Program-made: the position numbers and the translations under genes
The notes under the pieces: model-generated
The model's input: the letters and a program-made list of their open reading frames with translations, nothing else
The model's database searches: none
Told to the model about the DNA's origin: nothing
Shown: piece by piece, positions 25,812 through 34,491 of the stretch
How positions within the stretch are numbered: the first letter of the stretch is position 1
Layout of the letters: every line of letters begins with the position of its first letter
NCBI GenBank assembly: GCA_001701225.1
Contig: DAAQ01000028.1
Span: 1-64,000, forward strand
Reading direction: 5' to 3'
DNA length: 64,000 nt
Origin: Bacteroidales bacterium H5
GTDB taxonomy: Bacteria; Bacteroidota; Bacteroidia; Bacteroidales; Muribaculaceae

Positions 25812-26318
25812 ATGAGACGTCTGCTGCTCATACCGCTTGCCGCGCTTGTCCTCGAGGGGTGTAACTCTGTGGGATGTACCGACAACCAGAATTCCATACC
25901 TCTGGCCGGATTCTACTCGATGGCCACGTTCGAGTCCATATCGCTCGACTCGCTCGCCATCGGCGGGGTAGGGGCTCCCGGCGATTCGCTGCTCCAGGGA
26001 CCCTCCGACCGCCGCTCGCAGGTGTACCTGCCTCTGCGGTCGTCGCAGCCCGAGACCGAGTTCTGCATCTCGTACAGGCAGAAGGCGCTCGACCGTCCCG
26101 AGCTCAACGACACGCTGCGGTTCACATATACCGCCATCCCGTTTTTCGCTTCCGAGGACTGCGGCGCCATGTTCCACTACCGCATCACGCGCCTCTCGTA
26201 CACCCGTCACCTCATCGACTCGGTGGGGCTGCTCGACTCGACCATAACCAATGTCGAGCGCGAGACGGTGCGCATATATTTCCGCACATCAGAGCCAGAC
26301 GATGACACACAGCAATAG
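25812..26318 (+). CDS. Lipoprotein, DUF6452-like
   Basis: 168 residues. A lipobox LEGC (Cys17) predicts membrane anchoring. The mature part begins GCTDNQNSIPLAGFYS and contains many beta-prone segments with FFASEDCGAMFHYRI. It resembles DUF6452 proteins, which commonly precede a DUF6048 gene in Bacteroidetes, and the next gene overlaps its 3' end by 17 bp in that arrangement. Function unknown. Confidence 0.65.
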   Translation: MRRLLLIPLAALVLEGCNSVGCTDNQNSIPLAGFYSMATFESISLDSLAIGGVGAPGDSLLQGPSDRRSQVYLPLRSSQPETEFCISYRQKALDRPELNDTLRFTYTAIPFFASEDCGAMFHYRITRLSYTRHLIDSVGLLDSTITNVERETVRIYFRTSEPDDDTQQ

Positions 26319-27186
26319 CCATATCACATCGCTCCGCGCCCTCGTCGTGATGCTGCTCGTGTCGGTCGCGGTATGCGCCCCGGCCCAGCGTCGCGTCACC
26401 CCCGTGGTGCCCCGCGAGCCCGGTCAGGTCCAGACCCCGGTCAAGGAGCAGCCTATCGACCGCTCGCGCCTGGTCACCACCACTGACGCGCAGGGCAACA
26501 CAGTCACCGTCGACACCGTGACGGGCCGTGAGTTTATCGACTCGGCGCTCATCCAGGGCCCTCCTCCCATGGAGTACCCCCTCATCTACCAGGCATCTGC
26601 CGGAGTCAACCTCTGGGATCCGCTGATGCGTGTATTCGGCCAGAAATACGGCCTCGGGGACGTATGGGTCGAACTGAACATGCACAACCGCTATATGCCC
26701 CTGTTCGTGGCCGGAGTCGGCAACTGCAACGACACCCCCGCCAACAAGAACTATACGTTCAAGACAGGAATCTCGCCATATTTCAAGATAGGAGCCTCGT
26801 ATAATTTCCTCTACAACTCCAATCCCGACTACAAGCTCATGGGGGGACTGCGCTACGGCATAGGCTTCACGCGCTGGAGTGTCACCGATGTCACCGTCGA
26901 CGAGGGATACTGGGGCACCCCGGCCCACTACGAACTCGACGGCATCAACAGCACCACAGGATATATAGAGGTGGTGTTCGGCATCCGCGTCAAGCTGTGG
27001 CGATGGCTCTCGGCGGGGTGGAACATCATCTACCATTCGGTGCTCCACGACAGCTCGTCGCCCCACGGACAGCCGATGTACATACCCGGCTACGGCATGC
27101 GCAAGGGAGCCGTGACCGGAAATTTCTCACTTGTCTATACAATTCCGATAAACAAAAAGAACACGCCCGAGGTTGATAAGTTATAG
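26302..27186 (+). CDS. Predicted outer-membrane beta-barrel, DUF6048-like
   Basis: 294 residues from the ATG at 26302, which overlaps the end of the upstream lipoprotein gene. A signal peptide ends near VCAPAQ. A Pro/Thr-rich linker is followed by alternating aromatic strands (SPYFKIGASYNFLYN, YGIGFTRWSVTDV, GNFSLVYTIPI) typical of a small outer-membrane barrel. The overlap with the DUF6452-like lipoprotein suggests a two-component outer-membrane pair. An upstream in-frame ATG at 26251 would remove the signal peptide from the N-terminus and is rejected. Confidence 0.65.
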   Translation: MTHSNSHITSLRALVVMLLVSVAVCAPAQRRVTPVVPREPGQVQTPVKEQPIDRSRLVTTTDAQGNTVTVDTVTGREFIDSALIQGPPPMEYPLIYQASAGVNLWDPLMRVFGQKYGLGDVWVELNMHNRYMPLFVAGVGNCNDTPANKNYTFKTGISPYFKIGASYNFLYNSNPDYKLMGGLRYGIGFTRWSVTDVTVDEGYWGTPAHYELDGINSTTGYIEVVFGIRVKLWRWLSAGWNIIYHSVLHDSSSPHGQPMYIPGYGMRKGAVTGNFSLVYTIPINKKNTPEVDKL

Positions 27187-27219
27187 ATACACTCCATTCA
27201 CCCTCACCGTTTCACATCT

Positions 27220-28188
27220 ATGATCGAACGCATCGTAATCATCGACAAAGTCGACCCCGTCAGCTTTTACGGCGTCAACAACAGCAATATGCAGCTCATC
27301 CGCAACCTGTATCCCAAGTTGAGGATGGCAGCCAGGGGGTCGGTCATCAAGGTCATCGGCGACGATGCCGAGACCGCCGATTTCGAGGCAAAGGTAAAGG
27401 AGCTCGAGGAATACTGCTCGCGCTTCAACAAGCTCACCGAGGATGTCATACTCGACATCGTGAAGGGGAAGGCTCCCGCGCAGCCCCATCACGACGACGT
27501 AATCATCTATGGCATCAACGGCAAGCCCATCTCACCCCGCAATACCAACCAGGCCCTGCTGGTCAAGGCCTTCAACGAGAACGACCTCACATTTGCCCTC
27601 GGCCCCGCCGGAACCGGCAAGACCTATATCGCCATAGCCCTCGCCGTCAAGGCGCTCAAGAACCGCGAGGTGCGCAAGATCATACTCTCCCGCCCCGCTG
27701 TCGAGGCCGGAGAGAAGCTCGGATTTCTCCCGGGCGACATGAAAGACAAGATTGACCCGTACCTGCAGCCTCTGTATGATGCACTTGAGGACATGATTCC
27801 CTCGGTCAAGCTCAAGGAGTACATGGAGACCAACGTCATACAGATAGCTCCGCTCGCCTTCATGCGCGGGCGCACGCTCAACGACGCCGTCATCGTGCTC
27901 GACGAGGCACAGAACACCACCGTGCATCAGATAAAGATGTTCCTGACACGTCTGGGCATGAACGCCAAGATGATAATCACCGGCGACGCCACCCAGATAG
28001 ACCTGCCGCGCAGCGTGCAGTCGGGACTCCTCCAGGCTCTGCGCGTGCTGCGCGACGTTCCCGGCATAGGACGTATAGAATTCGGCAAGAAGGATATCGT
28101 GCGCCACAGTCTGGTGCAGCGCATAGTCGAGGCATACGAACGCTTTGACAGCGAGAAGAAGGAGCTTGAGTCGGTCGCCGACGAGTGA
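27220..28188 (+). CDS. phoH: PhoH family ATPase
   Basis: 322 residues. Walker A is GPAGTGKT (128-135) and Walker B IVLDEAQNT; further motifs are GFLPGD and TGDATQIDLPRSVQSGL. PhoH/PhoL proteins are predicted RNA-associated ATPases; YbeZ-type members act with YbeY in rRNA maturation. No ybeY is adjacent. It is the last gene of the operon begun at 23770, with only 5 bp to the convergent helicase gene. Confidence 0.93.
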   Translation: MIERIVIIDKVDPVSFYGVNNSNMQLIRNLYPKLRMAARGSVIKVIGDDAETADFEAKVKELEEYCSRFNKLTEDVILDIVKGKAPAQPHHDDVIIYGINGKPISPRNTNQALLVKAFNENDLTFALGPAGTGKTYIAIALAVKALKNREVRKIILSRPAVEAGEKLGFLPGDMKDKIDPYLQPLYDALEDMIPSVKLKEYMETNVIQIAPLAFMRGRTLNDAVIVLDEAQNTTVHQIKMFLTRLGMNAKMIITGDATQIDLPRSVQSGLLQALRVLRDVPGIGRIEFGKKDIVRHSLVQRIVEAYERFDSEKKELESVADE

Positions 28189-28192
28189 GGGG

Positions 28193-29608
28193 TCAGTCGC
28201 CGCTCATATCGCCCGGATTGAGCAGGAACAGCCGCCGCGTGGCACGCGACACGGCAGTGTATAGCCAGCGGTAGAAGTCTATCCCCTGCGATTCGGGCGG
28301 AATCCCCCCGAGATCCACAAACACGTTGCGCCACTGCGCGCCCTGGGCCTTGTGGCAGGTCACCGCGTATGCATACTTGACCTGCAGGGCATTGAAATAT
28401 TCGTCGCGCCTCAGTCGTCTGAGGCGCGTCTCGTATGTGTCTGTCGGGGCGTTGACCTCCGGGTCGGCCATACGGGCCTCGGCCAGCGCCTGCATCCGCT
28501 CGCGCGGCAGCGAGGCGTTCTCGTCGGTGAGTGTGTCAAGGAATATGCGGCACCTCACCTCGACATCCCTGTCGGGCAGGCTGAGGGTGACGATGGCGAA
28601 GCGGAATCCGTATCGCTCCTCGGTGGCATGTATTGCCGACACCACCGCCACGTCGCCGTTGGCTATGAAATCGAGGTCCTTGGCCTTGGTGGCCCAGGTG
28701 TAGTTGTTCTTGGCCACCAGGAGGCGCTCACCCTTGCACAGCTCCTCCTCGAGGTCGAGGATGCGCTGCCTTATGCCGAGGTTGAATGCCGTGGCGCGCT
28801 TGTTCGAGCGTGTCACCACGATTGTCTCGCCGGGGCCGTCCGTGCGGTAGCACTCTCCCACGATGTCGGCCACGTCGTTGCCGTCGGTCACGAACATATC
28901 GTCAAAGCCGTCGACGGTGAGGCGCGGCGCCGGAAGCGGGTCTACCAGCATGGCCCGGCGCAGCCATGTGGCGTTGTGGAGGATACCCGACCCCCGGGCC
29001 TGGCGTACGGTGTCGGTGAGTGTGGCGCGGCTCACCCTGAGGCCCAGCTTCTTGAACGAGGCGGCCTGCATGGCGGGCGACTCGGTCGAGCCCACGGGAG
29101 GGAGCTGGGCAACGTCGCCGAGCAGTATGAGGCGGTTGTTGTCGGGAGTGAACACATATTCGGTCAGGTCTTCGAGCAGGTTTGTCCCTCCGGCCTCACC
29201 CGAGCCGTCGCCTATCATCGACGCCTCGTCGACAATGAAGACCGCATTGCTCAGGCTGTTGTGCTGCAGGAATGTATTGCCTCCCGTGAGGTCGCCCGTA
29301 GGGCCGCGGTAGATGCGGCGGTGTATAGTGGTGGCAGGGTGTCCGGCGTGTCCCGCAAACACCTTGGCGGCACGTCCCGTAGGGGCCATCAGCACCACAG
29401 GGCGCCCCACAGCGGTGAGGCACTTGACCAAAGCCCCGGTGAGCGAGGTCTTGCCCGTCCCGGCATAGCCGTTGACGATGAACACGCTGCCGATTTCCGA
29501 GTGTCCGCCGCAAAACCGCGCCAGGGCGTCGATGAGCTGCGACTGCTGGCTGTTGGGCGTATATGGCAACGCCCCCTTGACGCTCTCGGCAAACTCTCGG
29601 ATAGTCAT
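28193..29608 (-). CDS. RecD-like ATP-dependent DNA helicase (SF1)
   Basis: 471 residues. Motif I is GYAGTGKT (47-54), motif II FIVDEASMIG, and near the C-terminus AVTCHKAQGAQWRNVFVDL, the UvrD/RecD C-terminal motif. It is a compact RecD2-type helicase without an N-terminal extension, common in Bacteroidetes. It probably acts in DNA repair or recombination, 5' to 3' by family. It is convergent with phoH. Confidence 0.92.
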   Translation of the reverse strand: MTIREFAESVKGALPYTPNSQQSQLIDALARFCGGHSEIGSVFIVNGYAGTGKTSLTGALVKCLTAVGRPVVLMAPTGRAAKVFAGHAGHPATTIHRRIYRGPTGDLTGGNTFLQHNSLSNAVFIVDEASMIGDGSGEAGGTNLLEDLTEYVFTPDNNRLILLGDVAQLPPVGSTESPAMQAASFKKLGLRVSRATLTDTVRQARGSGILHNATWLRRAMLVDPLPAPRLTVDGFDDMFVTDGNDVADIVGECYRTDGPGETIVVTRSNKRATAFNLGIRQRILDLEEELCKGERLLVAKNNYTWATKAKDLDFIANGDVAVVSAIHATEERYGFRFAIVTLSLPDRDVEVRCRIFLDTLTDENASLPRERMQALAEARMADPEVNAPTDTYETRLRRLRRDEYFNALQVKYAYAVTCHKAQGAQWRNVFVDLGGIPPESQGIDFYRWLYTAVSRATRRLFLLNPGDMSGD

Positions 29609-29632
29609 TGGTCAAACGAATTGGAATTTCTG

Positions 29633-29663
29633 CAAATATAGTCAATCACCGCGGATTATCAAA
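29633..29663 (-). promoter_or_regulatory. Promoter of the RecD-like helicase gene
   Basis: On the minus strand, TTTG at 29663-29660, a 19-bp spacer, and TATATTTG at 29640-29633. Leader about 20 nt. Confidence 0.7.
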
Positions 29664-29672
29664 AGAAATTTG

Positions 29673-29680
29673 TAATTTTG
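29673..29680 (+). promoter_or_regulatory. -7 box of the four-helix-bundle/ABC-transporter operon
   Basis: TAATTTTG. The transcript should start near 29685, directly at the edge of the 9-bp array, giving a leader of about 94 nt that contains it. Confidence 0.55.
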
Positions 29681-29684
29681 CATG

Positions 29685-29747
29685 GAATTAGGACATATAG
29701 GGCTGATAGGGCCAATATTGGACTTATCTGACCTATCAGACCTAATT
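29685..29747. repeat. 9-bp-period array with inverted halves, forming a long hairpin
   Basis: About seven 9-bp units: the first three read as ATAGGGCY-type, the last three as their inverse (GACCTATCA-type), around the centre CCAATATTGG. Outer arms AATTAGG/CCTAATT and inner arms CTGATAGG/CCTATCAG pair, so the 5' leader of the downstream gene can fold on itself. Confidence 0.75.
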
Positions 29748-29778
29748 GCCTGTTTCGTCTAATTTTAATTCTCAGACC

Positions 29779-30336
29779 ATGCCCGGCGACTTTCTCCCTC
29801 AGAGGGGCAATTACAGAGACTTGATTGCCTTTCAGAAATCGGAGTGTGTCTATGATGTCACGTTTCATTTCGCGAAGCGCTTTCTCTCTATCGGTGACCG
29901 TACCGTAGACCAGATGGTGCAGGCAGCACGTAGTGGCAAACAGAATATCGCAGAGGGGTGTGCGGCCTCTACAACCTCACGGGAGACCGAAATCAAACTG
30001 CTGAATGTTGCCAGGGCATCTCTGCAGGAGCTTCTGCTTGATTATGAGGATTACCTCCGGGTACGAGGGCTCGTGCAGTGGCCATTGTCAGACCCCAGAT
30101 CGAGTCGGGCGCGTAATGTATGCCGCGATCATAATGACTCGGCATTCTACCGCGAACGGCTGCCGATGAGGAGTGACGAGGCTATCGCCAACATAGCTAT
30201 CACGTTGATTCATCAGACAGACATCCTTCTGAGAAAGCTCATCGACAACGCTAAGGACGAGTTTCTGCGCGAAGGTGGTATCAGGGAGCAGATGACACGG
30301 GCAAGAATCAACTACAGAAACAACAATCCACAGTGA
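29779..30336 (+). CDS. Four-helix-bundle protein (23S rRNA intervening-sequence type)
   Basis: 185 residues from ATG 29779. The N-terminal ~110 residues match the four-helix-bundle family: YRDLIAFQKSECVYDVTFHFAKRF, VDQMVQAARSGKQNIAEGC, and TEIKLLNVARASLQELLLDYEDYL. A C-terminal suffix of ~70 residues carries a further helix pair, as in family members with a suffix domain. Such proteins occur in rRNA intervening sequences and as stand-alone genes; function is unknown. It ends only 6 bp before a metal/corrinoid uptake lipoprotein gene, an uncommon partnership. Confidence 0.88.
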   Translation: MPGDFLPQRGNYRDLIAFQKSECVYDVTFHFAKRFLSIGDRTVDQMVQAARSGKQNIAEGCAASTTSRETEIKLLNVARASLQELLLDYEDYLRVRGLVQWPLSDPRSSRARNVCRDHNDSAFYRERLPMRSDEAIANIAITLIHQTDILLRKLIDNAKDEFLREGGIREQMTRARINYRNNNPQ

Positions 30337-30342
30337 CGTGAT

Positions 30343-31488
30343 ATGACAATGAAATCCATAGCGATAAATATACTTGTTTTTCTCTCGGTGATGGCCGTGT
30401 GGTCGTGCCGGAGGCAGGGGGCTGCCGAGACCCCTCAGGGAGATGTGACCGGCAACGAATATGCCAAAGGCTTCAAGATCAGCGAGCTCCCCTCGGGGGT
30501 GCGTCTGCTCGACATACACGACCCCGAGGGAGTTCAGGCCGAGACATTCCATTATGCCCTCATCCCGCGCGGGTCGGGGCTCGAAGCCCCCGAAGGATAT
30601 ACGGCCATTGAGGTACCCGTGCGTTCGGTGGTGTGCATGACCTCGCTGCAGCTATCCAATTTCATCCGTCTGGGGCTGTCTGACCTGGTCACGGGCATCA
30701 CCTCGACCCGCCATCTCAAGGACTCGACAGTCAATGCGCAGCTCCGCTCGGGGCACACTAAGAAAATCGGCATCGAGGGTAACTTCGACCGCGAGGTCAT
30801 CATGGCCCTCAGCCCCGACATCATACTTGTGAGCCCCTTCAAGCGCGGCGGCTTCGAGGCCCTGCGCGATGCGGGAGCCCCCACAGTGCCCCACCTCGGA
30901 TACAAGGAGCTGACTCCGCTCGGACAGGCCGAGTGGCTCAAGGTGACCGGGCTCCTCACCGGCCATGAGCGCGAGGCCGCAGCCGCATTCGACTCTATCG
31001 CCGTCCGATACAACAGCCTCAAGGCGCGTGTCGACTCTGCCGCAGTGGCCTCCGGGCGACGCCCCAAGGTGTTCAGCGGCGAGATGAGGGGTGGCAACTG
31101 GTATGCGGTGGGTGGCCGCAGCTTCCTCGCCGAACTGTTCCGCGACGCCGGAGCCGACTATTTCCTCAAGGACAACACCGAGTCGGGTGGCGTGACTCTG
31201 GACTATGAGACCGTCTTTGCGGCGGCTTCTGACGCCGACTACTGGCGCATAGTCAACAGCCACGACGGCGAATACACCTATGACGTGCTGCGTGCCTCTG
31301 ACGAGCGTTATGCCGGATTCAAGGCCTGGAAAGACCACGGGGTCATCTACTGCAACATGAACGAGAAGCCGTTCTACGAGAAGATGCCTGTCGAGCCCGA
31401 CGTGATTCTGGCCGATTTCGTCAGCGTGTTCCATCCCTCGCTGCTTCCGGGGCGCGAGCCTGTCTACTATCATCTGCTTGACAAGTGA
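30343..31488 (+). CDS. ABC transporter substrate-binding lipoprotein (BtuF/FecB family)
   Basis: 381 residues. Lipobox VWSC (Cys22). A periplasmic-binding fold of the helical-backbone class is indicated by VVCMTSLQLSNFIRLG, ALSPDIILVSPFK and GGRSFLAELFRDAGADYF. These proteins deliver iron-siderophore, haem or cobalamin to a FecCD-type permease, which follows and overlaps its stop by 4 bp. The cargo cannot be read from sequence, and no TonB receptor or cobalamin riboswitch is seen nearby. Confidence 0.92.
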   Translation: MTMKSIAINILVFLSVMAVWSCRRQGAAETPQGDVTGNEYAKGFKISELPSGVRLLDIHDPEGVQAETFHYALIPRGSGLEAPEGYTAIEVPVRSVVCMTSLQLSNFIRLGLSDLVTGITSTRHLKDSTVNAQLRSGHTKKIGIEGNFDREVIMALSPDIILVSPFKRGGFEALRDAGAPTVPHLGYKELTPLGQAEWLKVTGLLTGHEREAAAAFDSIAVRYNSLKARVDSAAVASGRRPKVFSGEMRGGNWYAVGGRSFLAELFRDAGADYFLKDNTESGGVTLDYETVFAAASDADYWRIVNSHDGEYTYDVLRASDERYAGFKAWKDHGVIYCNMNEKPFYEKMPVEPDVILADFVSVFHPSLLPGREPVYYHLLDK

Positions 31489-32516
31489 ACGCTGCCAGAC
31501 TCCTCCTTGTCATAGGGTCGATACTGGTACTCCTGGCCCTCAACCTGATGCTCGGGAGTGTCGACATCCCTGTCGGTGATGTGATCAAGGTGCTCACCGG
31601 GCGCGGAGCAGAGACGGGGAATGTCACCGAGACAATAATCCTGCGCTCGCGTCTGCCCCAGGCCCTTACGGCCATTGTTGCCGGGGCGGGACTTGCCGTG
31701 AGCGGACTTCTGATGCAGACCGCCTTCCACAACCCCCTCGCGGGCCCCTCGGTGCTCGGCATCAGCTCGGGTGCAAGCCTCGGTGTGGCATTTGTCGTGC
31801 TCCTCTCGGGCAGTATCGGTGGTGTCGCCCTGAGCCGTCTGGGCGCTGTGGGCAGTGTCGCCATCACCCTCTCGGCCATAGCCGGGTCACTGCTGGTCAT
31901 GGCCCTTATCGCCTTCACGGCCCGAAGGGTGAGGGGCAACGTCACGCTGCTCATAATGGGCGTGATGATAGGATATATAGCCAATGCCGTCATCGGTGTG
32001 CTCAAGTTCTTCAGCGCCGAGGAGGATATTCGCGCCTATGTCGTGTGGGGTCTCGGCAGCTTCGCCCGTGTGTCGGGAGGCGAGACCACCGTGTTCATCG
32101 TGCTCATGTGCTGCCTGCTGCCCCTGTCGTTCCTTCTCATAAAGACACTCAACCTGATGCTGCTCGGCGATGCCTATGCCCGCAATCTGGGTCTCGACAT
32201 ACGCCGCGCGCGTTTGCGCGTCATAGTCTGTTCGGGTGTCCTTGTGGCCGTGGTCACTGCCTATTGCGGCCCGATTGTCTTCCTCGGCCTTGCCGTGCCG
32301 CACCTGTGCCGCGGACTGTTCCGCACCTCCAACCATGCCGTACTGCTCCCGGCCTCGCTTCTTGCCGGGGCCGCTCTGGCACTGCTGTGCAACCTCATAG
32401 CGCGTCTGCCGGGATTTGAGGGGGCACTCCCCGTCAACTCGGTAACCGCCCTCATCGGCGCCCCGGTGGTGATGTGGGTGCTGTTCAGGAAACAGAAAAA
32501 CCGCCAGTCATGCTGA
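31485..32516 (+). CDS. FecCD/BtuC-family ABC permease, GTG start
   Basis: 343 residues starting at GTG (31485), overlapping the binding-protein stop by 4 bp. About nine to ten membrane helices. Family motifs: LRLPQ-type SRLPQALTAIVAGAGLAVSG, NPLAGPSVLGISSGA, and YCGPIVFLGLAVPHLCR. It forms the inner-membrane channel of the uptake system with the binding protein and the ATPase gene that overlaps it downstream by 7 bp. Confidence 0.94.
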   Translation: MNAARLLLVIGSILVLLALNLMLGSVDIPVGDVIKVLTGRGAETGNVTETIILRSRLPQALTAIVAGAGLAVSGLLMQTAFHNPLAGPSVLGISSGASLGVAFVVLLSGSIGGVALSRLGAVGSVAITLSAIAGSLLVMALIAFTARRVRGNVTLLIMGVMIGYIANAVIGVLKFFSAEEDIRAYVVWGLGSFARVSGGETTVFIVLMCCLLPLSFLLIKTLNLMLLGDAYARNLGLDIRRARLRVIVCSGVLVAVVTAYCGPIVFLGLAVPHLCRGLFRTSNHAVLLPASLLAGAALALLCNLIARLPGFEGALPVNSVTALIGAPVVMWVLFRKQKNRQSC

Positions 32517-33481
32517 CCATCTCGCTACACGACCTCACCACAGGATACCGTACGCGCCACGGCCTCAGGCCTGTGAGCCGCGACATCAATGCCTCGCTGC
32601 GTCCGGGCGAGCTTACCTGCCTGCTCGGCCCGAACGGGGCCGGCAAGTCGACCCTGCTCCGTACCCTCTCGGGTTTCTCAAAACCACTCTCCGGCTCTGT
32701 CATGCTGATGGGGCGCGACATATCGTCATACTCACCCTCCGAGCTCTCGCGCCTTGTCGGTGTCGTGCTGACCGAACGGCTCATGGTGAGCGAGATGACC
32801 GTCGAGGAGCTTGTGGGGATGGGACGTGCCCCCTATACGGGATTCTGGGGACGCCTCTCGGTGGCCGACCGCCGCATAGTGGCCGACGCGCTCCGTGCCG
32901 TCGGGGTCGCTGACATGGCCGGACGCGCCATCCAGACCCTCAGCGACGGCGAGCGGCAGAAGGTGATGATTGCCAAGGCACTGGCCCAGCAGACCCCCGT
33001 GATACTGCTCGACGAGCCCACCGCATTCCTCGACTATCCAAGCAAGGTCGAGATGATGCGTCTGCTCCACTCGCTGGCCCGCACCGAGGGGAAGACCATA
33101 TTCCTCTCGACCCACGACCTTGAGCTGGCGCTGCGCACATCGGACACCGTATGGCTCATCGACAAGACATTGGGTGTCACCACAGGCACCCCCGAAGACC
33201 TCGCCATCGACGGCTCGCTCGGACAGTATTTCGAGCGCCCCGGCATAGAGTTCGACCTCGGCGAGGGGATGTTCCGCATATCCATGGAGAGCGCGGGGAG
33301 CCCCGTACACCTCGAGGGTGACGGTGCGCGCCGCGTGCTGGCCGACCGCGCCCTGCGTCGTGCCGGGTTTATCCCTGGCCCTGAAGGCCCCCTTGTGGTG
33401 ATAGAGCCGGAGGGATATGTGGCCGGTGGAAAGAAATGCGCCACGATAAGTGAGCTTATCATGGCGCTGTCGGGTCAATAG
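32510..33481 (+). CDS. ABC transporter ATP-binding protein (FecE/BtuD type)
   Basis: 323 residues from ATG 32510, overlapping the permease gene. Walker A is GPNGAGKST, signature LSDGERQK, Walker B VILLDEPTAFLD. The last ~80 residues after the ATPase core form an extra domain (PVHLEGDGARRVLADRALRR) seen in Bacteroidetes homologues. It powers the uptake system. Its stop overlaps the convergent phospholipase A gene by 7 bp. Confidence 0.93.
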   Translation: MLTISLHDLTTGYRTRHGLRPVSRDINASLRPGELTCLLGPNGAGKSTLLRTLSGFSKPLSGSVMLMGRDISSYSPSELSRLVGVVLTERLMVSEMTVEELVGMGRAPYTGFWGRLSVADRRIVADALRAVGVADMAGRAIQTLSDGERQKVMIAKALAQQTPVILLDEPTAFLDYPSKVEMMRLLHSLARTEGKTIFLSTHDLELALRTSDTVWLIDKTLGVTTGTPEDLAIDGSLGQYFERPGIEFDLGEGMFRISMESAGSPVHLEGDGARRVLADRALRRAGFIPGPEGPLVVIEPEGYVAGGKKCATISELIMALSGQ

Positions 33482-34335
33482 TCGCTGAAGAGCTGGGGCT
33501 TTATCACGAGCCCCACGCGGAGCTGCGAGTGGAACTCCTTGAAGGCCAGCAGTCCCTCGCCGTATCCATTGTAATACTGGAAGAACAGATATTGGTTGTC
33601 GCGCTTGAACAGGCGATAGTTGAACTCGACGATTGTGTTGTAGTTCAGTTTCCATCCCTTGCGCTTGACCAGCGTCACGGCCAGACCGAAACGCTCGTTG
33701 AGTGACGTATAGCTGCAGCCGACCTGATAGATGCCGCAATAGTCGAGGATATCCTTGTTCTCCATGCCGTCGATGATGGGTATCCAGAACTTGCCGTGTA
33801 CCATCAGCTGCGGGTCGACGATGATGCTGCCGCCGAGCGATATGCGGTTCCATGAGCGAGATTCGGTGCCGTCGCGTCCGTTTGACTCATGCTCGGCGAT
33901 GAGGCTCACCTTGCCCACATAGCGGTTTTTTACAAACAGCGGTTTAGTCAGTCCGATGCCGGGATTGAAGTTGAGGTCGGTCATAGGCATCGAGTTTTCC
34001 AATATGTTCCAGAAACATTTCTGTGTGTAGAACAGAAACAGGTATGTGCCCCATGGCAAAGTGCTTCGGGTGAGGCGCTGGGCTACCGATATCTGGAATT
34101 TGATGTTGGTGTTGTCCTTGGAGATGCGCTGCCCTATCGGCGGCCCGAATATGAAATAGTTATCCTTGTATAACCCGAAATAGGGCCCTGAGTCAAACGC
34201 ACGGCGTATGCTGTCGCTATTGACTTTTATCTCCTCCTTGCCGACCTTGTCGACTATCTGGCCATGAGCGGTGATGCCCGGCCAGACTATGGCGGTGAGT
34301 ACGGCGAGCAGCACGCGGGTGATGGTTCGTTGCAT
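33475..34335 (-). CDS. Outer-membrane phospholipase A family
   Basis: 286 residues from ATG 34335; the signal peptide ends near TAHGQ. OMPLA features are visible: the catalytic-site stretch EHESNGRDG (His-x-Ser-Asn-Gly), then SWNRI supplying the Asn, and barrel strands such as YLFFQYYNGYGEGLL. OMPLA dimers hydrolyse acyl chains of phospholipids that reach the outer leaflet. The upstream extension of the frame overlaps the promoter and is rejected. Confidence 0.88.
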   Translation of the reverse strand: MQRTITRVLLAVLTAIVWPGITAHGQIVDKVGKEEIKVNSDSIRRAFDSGPYFGLYKDNYFIFGPPIGQRISKDNTNIKFQISVAQRLTRSTLPWGTYLFLFYTQKCFWNILENSMPMTDLNFNPGIGLTKPLFVKNRYVGKVSLIAEHESNGRDGTESRSWNRISLGGSIIVDPQLMVHGKFWIPIIDGMENKDILDYCGIYQVGCSYTSLNERFGLAVTLVKRKGWKLNYNTIVEFNYRLFKRDNQYLFFQYYNGYGEGLLAFKEFHSQLRVGLVIKPQLFSDY

Positions 34336-34364
34336 AAAAAAGCAGTGTTTTCTGATAACTCGGA

Positions 34365-34372
34365 CAAAAGTA
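34365..34372 (-). promoter_or_regulatory. -7 box of the phospholipase A gene
   Basis: TACTTTTG on the minus strand, 29 bases before the ATG, with ATTG (34395-34392) at the -33 position as a partial match. Confidence 0.55.
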
Positions 34373-34428
34373 ATAAAAAAACTCCAATGTGCAATATCCA
34401 ATATTTATTGTACTTTTTACATTAACCA

Positions 34429-34459
34429 TTTGTCTTTCGGAAAAATTTAGCTATCTTTG
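34429..34459 (+). promoter_or_regulatory. GH3 gene promoter
   Basis: TTTG at 34429-34432, a 19-bp spacer, TATCTTTG at 34452-34459. Leader about 29 nt to the ATG at 34492. Confidence 0.75.
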
Positions 34460-34491
34460 TGCCATAATCATATCACACTAAACCTGAGACC

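Noticed and set aside
30300..30345. Cobalamin or other riboswitch ahead of the BtuF/FecB-type gene
   Set aside because: The preceding coding region ends 6 bp upstream, leaving no room; no B12-box sequence seen in the operon leader.
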